Source: Myxococcus fulvus (lineage in GTDB: Bacteria > Myxococcota > Myxococcia > Myxococcales > Myxococcaceae). Taken from it: 64,000 bases of DNA. Both the position numbers and the translations under genes were made by a program. Every line of letters starts with the position of its first letter. Within the stretch, counting starts at the first letter, position 1. This document shows, piece after piece, positions 1 through 12,013 of this stretch. The stretch spans positions 372,001 to 436,000 of the forward strand of contig NZ_FOIB01000008.1 in NCBI RefSeq assembly GCF_900111765.1, given 5' to 3'. A model generated the notes under the pieces. It saw only the letters and a list, made by a program, of their open reading frames with translations, did not search any database and had not been told where the DNA came from.

Positions 1-2
1 CC

Positions 3-1625
3 GTGGTGGAGCTGCAGGACGGGCGCGCGGTGCTGCGCGGCCTCAATGACGGCGCGTTCCCCGCGGACGTCGGGGACGTGCTGCAGCTCTCCTTCGAGGT
101 CGGCGGCCAGAGCTACTCGGGCGCCACCAGCGTGCTGCGCCGGGGCGACAACGACGTGGCGCTGAGCGTGCCGCGCTCGGTGGGGCTGCAGAACCGCCGC
201 GGCCTGCAGCGCTTCCGGCTGGGCCCCGACCACCGCTTCCTCGTCACCTTCCACGCGCCCATCAACGGCGAGCGCATCACCCGCTCGGTGCTGGATTTGA
301 GCGGCCGCGGCTTCGCGTTCCCGTTCGACGCGTCCTGCGAGGTGCTGCCCGCCGGCTCCCAGCTGGAGGTGTCGCTCTTGTTGCCGGATGGCTCGGAGGT
401 GCCGTGCCGCGCGGAGGTCCGCTCGGTGGACGCGGTCAACACCGACAGCCGGTTCGACCGCAGCCTGCGCCCGTACCGCTGCGGCGTGCGGCTGCTCGAG
501 GTGCCGACGAAGATTCGCGACGCCATCCATGACGCCTTCATGGCGTCGCGCAGCGGGGCCTCGCGCGATGGCGGCCAGGAGAAGCTGGCGGACATCTGGA
601 AGATGATGGAGGAGTCCCACTACACCTTCCATCCGGACTACCCCTTCGGCGGCGAGGCGGGCTACCTGGACGCGCTGGAGCACACCCACCGGCGGCTCGC
701 GGAGGCCAAGGACTTGGGCCGCTCCATCCTCTACGCGGACGCGGGCGCCATCATGGGACACGTGGGCGGCTTGAGGATGCACTCGCGCTCGTGGCTGGTG
801 CAGCACCTGGCGGTGCGGCCCGGCTACCACCGGCACGAGCAGATCGCCAACGATCTGACGGCGCTCGCGGTGGAGATGGGCGAGGCCATCGAGGACGTGG
901 AGTTCCTGCGCTACATGTGGCGCAGCGACAACCGGTGGCCCAACCGGCTGGGCACGTGGCTGGCCCGCGTCATGGAGAACCGCGGCTTCAGCATGCTGCG
1001 CGCCTTCCACTACATGCGGCTGCCCCTGGAGCTGGCGCCCCAGGCCCCGGCGACGATGTTGACGGTGCGCGAGGGGACGTCCGAGGACCGCGCCTGGCTG
1101 GAGGCGCACCTGCGCGCCCGGGGCGAGGTGGTCCGCGTGCTGGCGGAGGACCTCCAGGCGGAGCCGGACGCGGAGGACCAGATGCGCGCGCGCTTCGCGG
1201 CCGCGGGGCTGTACCGCGACCGGCGCATGTTCGTCGTCGACGGGGAGCACGGCCCGCTGGCGCTGGCGCTGGTGGAGGAGGCGTCCCCGGGCCTGAGCTA
1301 CATCGAGGTCACCAACGGCTTCTGGCTGGAGGTGGCCGACCGCTCGCACCCCTTGGCGAAGCGGGCGCTGGAGACCCTGGTCCACCGGTGCATCGCCCAC
1401 GCCCGCGCGCGGGGCCGGCCCTCGGCGGTGGGCCTGGTGGCGGACGAGGACGCGCCGCTGCTCGCGTCGATGGGCTTCGGGGACCAGGGGCGCTTCTGCG
1501 AGTGGATCTTCCACCGCTCCATGGTCCGCCGCTGGTGCGACTTGTGGCGCTCGCTCTTCGAGCGGCTCAGCCGCCCGCGCCGCGCCTCCGCCCAGCCGTC
1601 CTCCGAGGACGCTTCATGTACTTGA
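3..1625 (+). CDS. PilZ domain protein with C-terminal acetyltransferase-like region (5'-partial)
   Basis: The frame is open to the left edge, so the N-terminus is probably cut off; the first visible codons are GTG GTG. Residues ~60-180 look like a PilZ domain: an Arg-rich stretch (LQRFRL) followed ~25 residues later by DLSGRG, matching the D/N-x-S-x-x-G c-di-GMP-binding motif. Residues ~200-510 look like a fused GNAT-type acyltransferase: a GHVGGLRMH-like strand, a basic helix region, and a second half ending in an ASMGFG turn. Inference: a c-di-GMP-responsive enzyme or effector, cytoplasmic. Its stop codon lies inside the next gene (ATGTACTTGATGG), so it is translationally coupled to the methyltransferase and hybrid kinase that follow. 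The PilZ call is firm; the acetyltransferase call rests on general pattern only. Confidence 0.75.
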   Translation: MVELQDGRAVLRGLNDGAFPADVGDVLQLSFEVGGQSYSGATSVLRRGDNDVALSVPRSVGLQNRRGLQRFRLGPDHRFLVTFHAPINGERITRSVLDLSGRGFAFPFDASCEVLPAGSQLEVSLLLPDGSEVPCRAEVRSVDAVNTDSRFDRSLRPYRCGVRLLEVPTKIRDAIHDAFMASRSGASRDGGQEKLADIWKMMEESHYTFHPDYPFGGEAGYLDALEHTHRRLAEAKDLGRSILYADAGAIMGHVGGLRMHSRSWLVQHLAVRPGYHRHEQIANDLTALAVEMGEAIEDVEFLRYMWRSDNRWPNRLGTWLARVMENRGFSMLRAFHYMRLPLELAPQAPATMLTVREGTSEDRAWLEAHLRARGEVVRVLAEDLQAEPDAEDQMRARFAAAGLYRDRRMFVVDGEHGPLALALVEEASPGLSYIEVTNGFWLEVADRSHPLAKRALETLVHRCIAHARARGRPSAVGLVADEDAPLLASMGFGDQGRFCEWIFHRSMVRRWCDLWRSLFERLSRPRRASAQPSSEDASCT

Positions 1626-2400
1626 TGGAGTCCACGGAAGAGGGCCGTCGGCTGCTCGCGCAGGAAGGCGCGTCCGGCTACGTGCGGACCCTCCTGGGCT
1701 CCACGGGGCTCGTCACCGGCACGCGCGCGCTCGACGCGGGCTGCGGCCCCGGTGGCATCTCCGAGACGATGGCGGACCTGGTCGGCCCCACCGGCCAGGT
1801 GACGGGCGTGGACCTCAACGAGGACCGGCTGCGCGAGGCCTCCCTGCGCAACGCCCACCGTCCCTGGCTGCGCTTCCATCAGGCGGACATCCGCCGCACC
1901 GGGTTGCCGGACGCGTCGGTGGACTACGTCTGGAGCCAGTACGTCTTCGAGTACCTGCCGGACCGGCCCGTGGCGCTCGCGGAGCTGATGCGCGTCACCC
2001 GGCCCGGCGGCAAGGTGGTGGTGTCGGACATCGACGGGCTGGGCTTCCAGAACTGGCCCTTCTCCGACGCGCTGCGTGACGGCACCCAGCGCATCGTCGA
2101 CGCGCTGGCCACGCGGGGGTTCGACCTGCACGTCGGGCGCAAGCTCTTCTCGGAGTTCCGCGAGGCGGGGCTGGTGGACGTGAAGGTGCACCTGCTGCCG
2201 TTCTACCTGGTGGCCGGGGCCGCGGACGCCCGGCTGATGCGGGACTGGGAGGTGCGATTCGCCGCGCTGGCCCCGGTGGCCGCGCCCGCCTTCGGGGGCA
2301 TGGAGCCCTACCAGGCCCACTGCCGCGACTTCCTGGCCATGTTGGCGGACCCCGCCGGACTCAAGTATGCGGTGACGCTGGTGACGGAGGGAACCCGGCC

Positions 2401-2404
<4 letters not shown>
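1616..2404 (+). CDS. Class I SAM-dependent methyltransferase
   Basis: About 262 residues. Motif I is LDAGCGPGG near residue 40, followed by the acidic residue ending strand 2 (GVDLNEDRL) and a Met11/Met12-type core with HQADIR and VTRPGGKVVVSD. Small-molecule methyltransferases of this type transfer a methyl group from SAM; the substrate cannot be read from sequence. The start chosen is ATG 1616, with GAGGA at a good distance upstream; a second ATG at 1625 forms a TGATG junction with the preceding stop. The gene overlaps the PilZ gene at its 5' end and the kinase at its 3' end (TTGA), so all three are co-translated. Inference: it may modify a component of the same signalling pathway. Confidence 0.85.
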
Positions 2405-5319
<2,915 letters not shown>

Positions 5320-5438
5320 GCCTCATGCGGGTGGAGGCTCGACTCGGCGCGGCGTGACGACGTCCGGAGGGCGGGGCGGGGGGCGGGGGAATTCTCGGCC
5401 GTCCCCGTTGTCCACTCACGCACGGCTGTCGTTGGGTC

Positions 5439-5447
5439 TGCTACAGT
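5439..5447 (+). promoter_or_regulatory. Extended -10 promoter element of the POT transporter gene
   Basis: TGCTACAGT is an extended -10 (TGn plus TACAGT) about 50 nt before the chosen ATG at 5499. No good -35 is seen 16-18 nt upstream. It predicts a leader of about 45 nt. Confidence 0.4.
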
Positions 5448-5498
5448 CAAGTGCTCTTTACGTCACACCCCCATCCACCCACCGAAGGAAACCTCGGC

Positions 5499-6893
5499 AT
5501 GCAAGGAACCGTAGCCGCGGGCGCTGCCCGTCAGGGGCACCCGCGAGGGTTGTACCTCCTGTTCTTCACCGAAATGTGGGAGCGCATGTCGTATTACGGC
5601 ATGCGCGGCCTGCTCGTCCTATTCCTCACGAGCCAGGTCAACGGGGGCTTCGGGTGGAGCAAGAGCGAAGCGCTCAGCCTCTACGGAACGTACACCGGCC
5701 TGGTGTACCTGACGCCCATCGTCGGCGGCTTCATCGCGGACCGCTTCATGGGGCAGCGCCGGGCGGTGGTGCTCGGTGGCGTGTTGATGATGATAGGCCA
5801 CCTGGTCCTCGCGCTCCCCAGCGTGATGATGTTCTACGTGGGCCTGGGCTTCCTCATCATCGGCAACGGCTTCTTCAAGCCGAACATCTCCACCATGGTG
5901 GGCGGGCTGTACGCGCCGGGTGATGGCCGTCGGGATGGTGCCTTCACCATCTTCTACATGGGCATCAACCTGGGCGCGATGCTCGGCAACTTCATCTGCG
6001 GCACGCTGGGTGAGAAGGTCGGCTGGCACTGGGGCTTCGGCTCCGCCGGCGTCGGCATGTTCCTGGGCCTGATTGCCTTCCTCTCGCTGCAGAAGAAGCT
6101 GCTGGGGGACGTGGGCCTGGCGCCCGTGAAGCCCACGCCGCAGACGCAGGTGGCGCAGGCCGGCGGGGAGAAGAAGGGCTTCAGCCGCGATGAGATCGAC
6201 CGCATCGTCGTCATCTTCATCATCGCCCTCTTCGTCGTCGCCTTCTGGGCGGGCTTCGAGCAGGCCGGCGGTCTGATGAACCTCTACACGAACGAGAAGG
6301 TGGACCGGCACATCCTGTTCGGGGAGGTCCCCACCACCTGGTTCCAGAACTTCAACTCGTTCTTCATCGTCGCGCTGGCGCCGGTGTTCGCGGGGCTGTG
6401 GGGGTGGCTGGCCGCGCGCGGCAAGGACCCGAGCATCCCGGTGAAGATGGGCATGGGCCTGGTGTTCCTCTCCATCGGCTTCGTCTTCATGCTGGGCGCC
6501 TCCAACCAGAGCGCGGATGTGGGCAAGGCGGCCGCGTACTGGGTCATCCTGGCGTACCTGTTCCACACCATGGGCGAGCTGTGCCTGTCACCGGTGGGCC
6601 TCTCCATGGTGACCAAGGTCGCGCCCCAGCGCATCGTCTCCGCGATGATGGGCGTGTGGTTCCTGGCGAACGCGGCGGCCAACAAGCTCTCCGGCGTCAT
6701 CGGCGGCTACTCGGAGAAGCTGGGCGAGTTCGACATCTTCCTCTACATCTCCATCGGCACGGGCATCGCCGGCCTCATCCTCCTGGTCGTCTCGCCCGTG
6801 CTGAAGAAGATGATGCACGGCACCGACGAGGTGAAGCCCGCCTCGCCCACCAACGAGCAGGCCCAGGGCGGCTCCTCGGTGGCCGCGGCCTAG
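5499..6893 (+). CDS. POT/PTR-family proton-dependent oligopeptide transporter
   Basis: 464 residues from ATG 5499 (GAAGGA upstream; an upstream in-frame GTG at 5451 lacks a ribosome site and adds an unlikely leader). Family signs: FFTEMWERMSYYGMR in the first helix (E-x-x-E/R-F-x-Y-Y-G type motif), GGFIADRFMGQRR after helix 2, and GNGFFKPNIS in helix 4. Around 12-14 hydrophobic segments. Members import di- and tripeptides by proton symport in the inner membrane, which suits a predatory, proteolytic bacterium. A second family member lies head-on at 7008-8456. C-terminal tail is Ala/Ser rich. Confidence 0.93.
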   Translation: MQGTVAAGAARQGHPRGLYLLFFTEMWERMSYYGMRGLLVLFLTSQVNGGFGWSKSEALSLYGTYTGLVYLTPIVGGFIADRFMGQRRAVVLGGVLMMIGHLVLALPSVMMFYVGLGFLIIGNGFFKPNISTMVGGLYAPGDGRRDGAFTIFYMGINLGAMLGNFICGTLGEKVGWHWGFGSAGVGMFLGLIAFLSLQKKLLGDVGLAPVKPTPQTQVAQAGGEKKGFSRDEIDRIVVIFIIALFVVAFWAGFEQAGGLMNLYTNEKVDRHILFGEVPTTWFQNFNSFFIVALAPVFAGLWGWLAARGKDPSIPVKMGMGLVFLSIGFVFMLGASNQSADVGKAAAYWVILAYLFHTMGELCLSPVGLSMVTKVAPQRIVSAMMGVWFLANAAANKLSGVIGGYSEKLGEFDIFLYISIGTGIAGLILLVVSPVLKKMMHGTDEVKPASPTNEQAQGGSSVAAA

Positions 6894-6906
6894 CTGGAAA
6901 CGACGA

Positions 6907-6940
6907 GGGGCGCGCCTCCCTGAAAGGAGAAGCGCGCCCC
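6907..6940 (+). terminator. Hairpin terminator of the plus-strand POT gene
   Basis: GGGGCGCGC (6907-6915) pairs with GCGCGCCCC (6932-6940); an inner CTCC/GGAG stem extends it. Starts 13 nt after the stop codon. Only a short T run (TT) follows. Confidence 0.65.
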
Positions 6941-6960
6941 TTGGCTTCGACGAAGCACCC

Positions 6961-6998
6961 GACGCCGGAGCGCCTCTCACGTGGAGGGCTCCGGCGTC
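6961..6998 (-). terminator. Hairpin terminator of the minus-strand POT gene
   Basis: GACGCCGGAG (6961-6970) pairs perfectly with CTCCGGCGTC (6989-6998). It lies 9 nt past the stop codon of the convergent gene and is distinct from the hairpin at 6907-6940. Confidence 0.65.
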
Positions 6999-7007
6999 GC
7001 TGTTTCT

Positions 7008-8456
7008 TCAGGCCGACTTCGCCGTGATTCCCGCCGCGTTGCGCTCCTCGGTGGGGAGCGGCGCGGACGTCTGGTACCAGTCGCGCACCACGTAGCGGCG
7101 GGCCACCAGCGCCATGCCCACGGCGGCGACCAGGGCCATGCCCGCGTAGAAGAAGAACTGGCCGGAGCCGGAGAAGACGTTGAGCGCCGCGGCGATGGCC
7201 ACCGCCACGTTGGCCAGCGTGTTCGTCACCAGCCACACGCTCTGGATGGTGCCCTTCATCTGCCGGGGCGCCTGCGTGTACGCGAACTCCAGGCCCGTGG
7301 TGGACATCAGGATTTCGCCGAGCGTCAGCACCACGTACGGCAGGATCTGCCACGCGATGTTCAGCGTCGTGCCGCCCTCCATCGCCACCTGGAAGAAGCC
7401 GGCGATGATGAACGACACCGCGCCGAAGACGAGCCCCAGCGGCATGCGCCGCAGCGGCGTCAGCTCCCATCCCGAGCGCTGGAACAGCGGGTACACCACC
7501 GCCGTCAGGAAGGGGATGAGCAGCATCACCAGCATCGGGTTGACGAACTGCATCTGGCTGGGCTGGAAGACGAACCCGCCCACGTTCAGGTCCATGGAGC
7601 GCGCCTGCACCACCCACGTGGACGCCTTCTGGTCGAACAGCATCCAGAAGAAGGGCACGAAGGGCAGCATCAGCCCGCTCACGCGGAACACCGCCTTGGC
7701 GCCCTCCACGGCCTCGTCGGGGTGCTGGGCCTTGGCGCCGTCCAGCCAGTGGCCGCCCTGGCCCTTGTTCTTCAGCGCGCTGCTCACCACCTTGAAGAAC
7801 GAGTGCGGGTTGGCCCCCGTCGGCGGCACCATCACGTAGTGGCGCCGGCCCGCCCAGAAGATGACCGTCGCGATGAACATCAGCACGCCCGGGATTCCGA
7901 AGGCGACCGACGGGCCGAAGTTCTTGAGCAGCAGCGGGATGAACAGCGACGCGAAGAACGAGCCGAAGTTGATGGTCCAGTAGAAGATGGCGAAGAGCTT
8001 CTTCACCAGGTGGCTGTTGGACTCGTTGAACTGGTCTCCCGCCATCGCCGCGACGCACGGCTTGATTCCGCCGCTGCCCACGGCAATCAGCGCCAGGCCC
8101 GTGTAGAAGCCCGTGGCGTTGTTCTCGAAGATGGCGAGCAGCGCGTGGCCGATGCAGTAGACGATGCTCAGCCAGAGGATGGTGCGGTACTTCCCGAAGA
8201 AGCGGTCCGCCAGGTACCCACCGATGAGCGGGAAGAAGTACACCCCCGCCATGAAGGTGTGCATCAGGCTCTTGCCCTGGGCCTCGCGCAGCCCCGTGTC
8301 GGGCACCGCGTTGCGCAGCAGGTAGTCGATGAGGAACACCGTGAGGATGTTCCGCATCCCGTAGAAGCTGAAGCGCTCACACGCCTCGTTGCCGATGATG
8401 AAGGGTATCTGCGGCGGGAACTTGTTGTTCTGCGGTACCGCGGGACTCTCAGCCAT
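7008..8456 (-). CDS. POT/PTR-family proton-dependent oligopeptide transporter (second copy)
   Basis: 482 residues. Shares the family signature with its convergent neighbour: ACERFSFYGMRNIL in helix 1, GGYLADRFFGKYRT after helix 2, GSGGIKPCVAA in helix 4. It is clearly diverged from the neighbour, carries a longer central loop (FKVVSSALKNKG region), and is more like the eukaryotic-type PTR subgroup. Start ATG 8456 with GGGAG about 11 nt upstream. Inner membrane; peptide uptake inferred from family. The gene has its own ~470-nt upstream region. Confidence 0.92.
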   Translation of the reverse strand: MAESPAVPQNNKFPPQIPFIIGNEACERFSFYGMRNILTVFLIDYLLRNAVPDTGLREAQGKSLMHTFMAGVYFFPLIGGYLADRFFGKYRTILWLSIVYCIGHALLAIFENNATGFYTGLALIAVGSGGIKPCVAAMAGDQFNESNSHLVKKLFAIFYWTINFGSFFASLFIPLLLKNFGPSVAFGIPGVLMFIATVIFWAGRRHYVMVPPTGANPHSFFKVVSSALKNKGQGGHWLDGAKAQHPDEAVEGAKAVFRVSGLMLPFVPFFWMLFDQKASTWVVQARSMDLNVGGFVFQPSQMQFVNPMLVMLLIPFLTAVVYPLFQRSGWELTPLRRMPLGLVFGAVSFIIAGFFQVAMEGGTTLNIAWQILPYVVLTLGEILMSTTGLEFAYTQAPRQMKGTIQSVWLVTNTLANVAVAIAAALNVFSGSGQFFFYAGMALVAAVGMALVARRYVVRDWYQTSAPLPTEERNAAGITAKSA

Positions 8457-8766
8457 GAGTCGGGGTGCTCCCTGGTGGCGAAAGGTGGGGGCGCCTGGAA
8501 GGCAAGGGGCCCAACCCTACCCAACGCGCGCGCCGGACTCCACCGAAGCCCCGCGTCCCACGTCACTCCGTCACCCCGAGCGGCCCCTCCCTGCACGGTG
8601 GGGCGACCTGGGCTTGGGCTGCCCGCCTTGCCCGTGCCGCGATGCGGCGTGCGTCACGTACCCCGTGCCCACGGCGCAGTCGCACCGGAATTCTCGCGCG
8701 AATGTGCCTCGCGCGTTCCGATGCGAGTGCGTGTTTATTGATGCAACTTAAGCGGACTGGGCCTGT

Positions 8767-8794
8767 TTGACAGGAATTGATGAGGCCCTATCAT
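8767..8794 (+). promoter_or_regulatory. Sigma-70-like promoter with no protein gene downstream
   Basis: TTGACA (8767-8772), 16-nt spacer, TATCAT (8789-8794). The -35 is a perfect consensus and overlaps the dyad CCTGT-ttg-ACAGG, a possible operator. The only thing downstream on this strand is the antisense of the uvrA 3' end. Confidence 0.45.
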
Positions 8795-8800
8795 ATGACA

Positions 8801-8898
8801 CGCGGCTGAAACTGATTTCGCGTCTCACACCCCACCTGTGAAGTCTTCCTCCAAGGTGGACGGGGGGTAAGGGGTGAATGAAGGCACCCCTGCCCCCC
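8801..8898 (+). ncRNA. Candidate small RNA, about 100 nt
   Basis: Predicted from the promoter at 8767-8794 (start near 8801) and the G/C hairpin ending at 8898. An internal CCACCT/AGGTGG stem sits at 8832-8859. No open frame. There is no T tract after the hairpin, so the 3' end is uncertain; the hairpin may instead serve only uvrA. Confidence 0.3.
8862..8898 (-). terminator. Probable uvrA terminator hairpin
   Basis: Nested stem: GGGGGG (8862-8867) with CCCCCC (8893-8898) and GGGGTG (8871-8876) with CACCCC (8885-8890). Lies about 32 nt past the uvrA stop. It could act on either strand. Confidence 0.5.
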
Positions 8899-8930
8899 GC
8901 TCCATGTTGCTGGAAGCGGCCGGTGTGTGT

Positions 8931-11831
8931 TCAGCCCGTGGCGCCGGGCTGCGCGGGCCTGGCTTCCGCCACGCGCTTGCCCACCCGGGCGCGCCGGGAC
9001 TTGCCCAGCACGTGCGCCAGGTAGCGGCCGGTGTGGCTGGCCTGCACCTTGGCCACGCTCTCCGGAGTGCCCACGGCCAGCACCTGGCCTCCGCCGGCGC
9101 CGCCCTCGGGGCCCATGTCGATGAGCCAGTCCGCGCTCTTGATGACATCCAGGTTGTGCTCGATGACGAGCACGCTGTTGCCGGCGGCCACCAGCCGGTT
9201 GAGCACGGACAACAGCTTGCGGATGTCCTCGAAGTGCAGGCCCGTGGTGGGCTCGTCCAGGATGTAGAGCGTGCGGCCCGTGGCCACGCGCGCCAATTCA
9301 CGCGCCAGCTTGATGCGCTGGGCCTCGCCGCCGGACAGGGTGGGGGAGGGCTGTCCCAGGCGGATGTAGCCCAGGCCCACGTCGCCCAGCGTCTGCAGCA
9401 CGCGCATGATGTCCTTGTGCGCGCCGAAGTGCTCCTGCGCCTCGCGCACGCTCATGTCGAGCGTCTCCGCGATGTTCTTGCCCTTGTAGCGCACGCGCAG
9501 CGTCGCCTCGTTGAAGCGCTTGCCGTTGCAGACCTCGCAGGGCACGTACACGTCCGCCAGGAAGTGCATCTCCACCAGCTTGACGCCGTCGCCCTCGCAT
9601 GACTCGCAGCGGCCGCCCTTGATGTTGAAGCTGAAGCGGCCCGGCCCGTAGCCGAACGCGCGGGCCTCCGGCGTCAGCGCGAACACCTCGCGGATGGCGT
9701 CGAACACCTTGGTGTACGTGGCGGGGTTGCTGCGCGGCGTGCGGCCGATGGGCCGCTGGTCGATGTCGATGACCTTGTCCAGGTGCTCGAAGCCCAGCAC
9801 CGCCTTGTGCTTCCCGGGCGACTCGCGGCTGTCGTACAGGTGCTTGGCCAGGGCGGGGTAGAGGATCTCGTTGATGAGCGTGGACTTGCCCGCGCCGGAC
9901 ACGCCGGTGACGGCGGTGAAGATGCCCAGCGGAATCACCGCGTCCACGTCCCGGAGGTTGTTCTCCTTCGCGCCTTGAATCACCAGCTGATGCTTGGGAT
10001 TGGGCGCGCGGCGCTCCTCGGGGATTTCAATCTCCAGCCGTCCGGAGAGGTAGCCGCCGGTGAGGCTGTTCTCGTCCGCCATCACCTGCTTGGGCGTGCC
10101 CTGCGACACCACCTGGCCGCCCAGCTCCCCCGCGCCCGGGCCGAAGTCCACCAGCCAGTCCGCGTCCTCCATCGTCTCCTCGTCGTGCTCCACGACGATG
10201 ACGGAGTTGCCCAAATCCCGCAGGCGCTTGAGCGTGGTGAGCAGCTTGCCGTTGTCACGCTGGTGCAGGCCGATGGAGGGCTCGTCCAGGATGTAGATGA
10301 CGCCCGTCAGCTCGCTGCCCATCTGCGACGCCAGCCGGATGCGCTGGCTCTCGCCGCCCGACAGCGTGGACGCGGTGCGGTCCAGCATCAGATAGCCCAG
10401 GCCCACGTCGACCAGGAACGACAGGCGGCTGCGAATCTCCTTCAGCAGTTCGGTGGCGATCTTCCGCTCGTGCTCGGACAGGGCCAGCGCGCCCAGGAAC
10501 GCGAGCGCGTCCGCGATGGTCAGCCGGCTCAGCTCGACGATCGAGTGCGCGTGGACCTTCACCGCGCGGCTCTCGGGGCGCAGGCGCTCGCCCTTGCAGG
10601 TGGGGCAGGGCTTGTTGCTGAAGTACTTCTGCAGCTCGGTGCGGCGGGCCTCGGACGTCGTCGTCTTGAAGTTGCGCATCATGCGCTCGACGAGCCCCTC
10701 CCACTCCATCTTGTACTTGCCGTTGTCGCCCCACTCGACGGTGAAGCTCTTGCCCTTGGCGCCGTTCATCAGCGTGTCGCGCTCGCGCTTCGACAGCTTC
10801 CCGTAGGGCACGTCCAGATCAATCTTGAACGCCTTGGACAGGCTCTCCACGAAGTCCGCCGTCCAGCCCTCGCCGCGGTTCATCCCGTTGGCCCAGGGTT
10901 CGATGGCGCCGTCGCGGATGCTGCGAGACGGGTCCGGCACGATGAGGTCCGGGTCCATCTCCGGCCGGGTGCCCAGGCCGTTGCAGTCCGTGCACATGCC
11001 CAGCGGGTTGTTGAAGGAGAACGACGCGGGCGTCAAATCCCCGAAGGAGATGCCGCAGGAGGGGCACGCGTTGAGCTCGCTCATCACCCGGTCCGCGCTC
11101 GCCGCGCCCGTCTCGTTGGTGATGATGAGCGTGCCCTTGCCCTCGCGCAGCGCGGTCTCCACCGAGTCCGTCAGCCGCGTCTTGATGTCCGCCTTGAGCA
11201 CCAGCCGGTCGATGACCAGCTCGATGTCGTGCTTGGACTTCTTGTCCAGCTCGATGCGCTCCTCCAGGCTCTTGAGCGCCCCGTCGATGCGCGCGCGGGA
11301 GAAGCCGCGCTTCTGCGCCTCGGTGAGCAGGTCTTTGTGCTCGCCCTTGCGGTTGGTCACCAGTGGCGCCAGCACCTGGAGCTTGCTGCCCGAGGGCATC
11401 TTCAGGATTTCGTCGACAATCTGCTGCGCGCTCTGCTTGCCGACCTTGCGGCCGCAGTTGGGGCAGTGCTGCACGCCGATGGAGGCGTAGAGCACGCGCA
11501 GGTAGTCGTGCACCTCGGTGACGGTGCCCACCGTCGAGCGGGGGTTGTTGCTGGCCGCCTTCTGCTCGATGGAGATGGTGGGCGACAGGCCCCGGATGGT
11601 GTCGTACTTGGGCTTCTCCATCTGCCCGAGGAACTGACGGGCGTAGGCGGAGAGGCTCTCGACGTAGCGGCGCTGGCCTTCCGCGTAGAGCGTGTCGAAG
11701 GCGAGCGAGCTCTTGCCGGAGCCGGAGACCCCCGTGAAGACGACGAGCTTCTTCTTGGGGATGTCCAGGGAGACGTTCTTGAGGTTGTGCTCCTTGGCGC
11801 CTCGGAGGGAGATGACGTCGGGCTCGGACAT
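8931..11831 (-). CDS. uvrA: Excinuclease ABC subunit UvrA
   Basis: 966 residues, close to the usual ~940. UvrA is the damage-scanning ATPase of nucleotide excision repair; it loads UvrB. Seen: first Walker [10 protein letters not shown] (K40), first signature [14 protein letters not shown], second Walker [10 protein letters not shown], second signature [25 protein letters not shown], and Cys pairs of the zinc modules ([40 protein letters not shown]). Start ATG 11831 ([11 protein letters not shown]) is where homology begins; there is no Shine-Dalgarno but a -10-like TAGATC 17 nt upstream, so the mRNA may be leaderless. The partner genes uvrB and uvrC are at 56.7-60.8 kb. Confidence 0.97.
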   Translation of the reverse strand: MSEPDVISLRGAKEHNLKNVSLDIPKKKLVVFTGVSGSGKSSLAFDTLYAEGQRRYVESLSAYARQFLGQMEKPKYDTIRGLSPTISIEQKAASNNPRSTVGTVTEVHDYLRVLYASIGVQHCPNCGRKVGKQSAQQIVDEILKMPSGSKLQVLAPLVTNRKGEHKDLLTEAQKRGFSRARIDGALKSLEERIELDKKSKHDIELVIDRLVLKADIKTRLTDSVETALREGKGTLIITNETGAASADRVMSELNACPSCGISFGDLTPASFSFNNPLGMCTDCNGLGTRPEMDPDLIVPDPSRSIRDGAIEPWANGMNRGEGWTADFVESLSKAFKIDLDVPYGKLSKRERDTLMNGAKGKSFTVEWGDNGKYKMEWEGLVERMMRNFKTTTSEARRTELQKYFSNKPCPTCKGERLRPESRAVKVHAHSIVELSRLTIADALAFLGALALSEHERKIATELLKEIRSRLSFLVDVGLGYLMLDRTASTLSGGESQRIRLASQMGSELTGVIYILDEPSIGLHQRDNGKLLTTLKRLRDLGNSVIVVEHDEETMEDADWLVDFGPGAGELGGQVVSQGTPKQVMADENSLTGGYLSGRLEIEIPEERRAPNPKHQLVIQGAKENNLRDVDAVIPLGIFTAVTGVSGAGKSTLINEILYPALAKHLYDSRESPGKHKAVLGFEHLDKVIDIDQRPIGRTPRSNPATYTKVFDAIREVFALTPEARAFGYGPGRFSFNIKGGRCESCEGDGVKLVEMHFLADVYVPCEVCNGKRFNEATLRVRYKGKNIAETLDMSVREAQEHFGAHKDIMRVLQTLGDVGLGYIRLGQPSPTLSGGEAQRIKLARELARVATGRTLYILDEPTTGLHFEDIRKLLSVLNRLVAAGNSVLVIEHNLDVIKSADWLIDMGPEGGAGGGQVLAVGTPESVAKVQASHTGRYLAHVLGKSRRARVGKRVAEARPAQPGATG

Positions 11832-11842
11832 GATGGGCGGGC

Positions 11843-11867
11843 GATCTACCACTGAACAGGTGCTCCG
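11843..11867 (-). promoter_or_regulatory. uvrA promoter with LexA-like operator
   Basis: On the minus strand TGGTAGATC gives an extended -10 (hexamer 11848-11843). Directly upstream, 11867-11851 reads CGGAGCACCTGTTCAGT, which matches 14 of 17 positions of the myxobacterial LexA consensus as I remember it (CTRHAMRYBYGTTCAGS). A repressor here would occupy the promoter spacer. No convincing -35. Confidence 0.4.
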
Positions 11868-12013
11868 GTAGCTCAAAAAACCTGGAGAGGAGGGTGGATG
11901 GTCCTCAACGCGTGGCGTTGCGCTCCCACTCCCACCCGTGCCGGCCACCCGAGCGGGCGACCAGGGGCCGCTGGAGCCCCGCCCGGGTTTCCGATAGAGG
12001 GGCGCCTCCTCCT

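Larger units (their letters stand above)
8457..8930. other. 474-nt intergenic region, A+T-rich island
   Basis: No convincing coding region: the open frames here have ordinary shadow composition. It should hold the promoter of the minus-strand POT gene, which I cannot pinpoint. An A+T-rich island at ~8730-8830 contains the best sigma-70-like promoter of the window (plus strand) and a dyad CCTGT-ttg-ACAGG at 8762-8774; a strong hairpin follows at 8862-8898. Confidence 0.6.
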
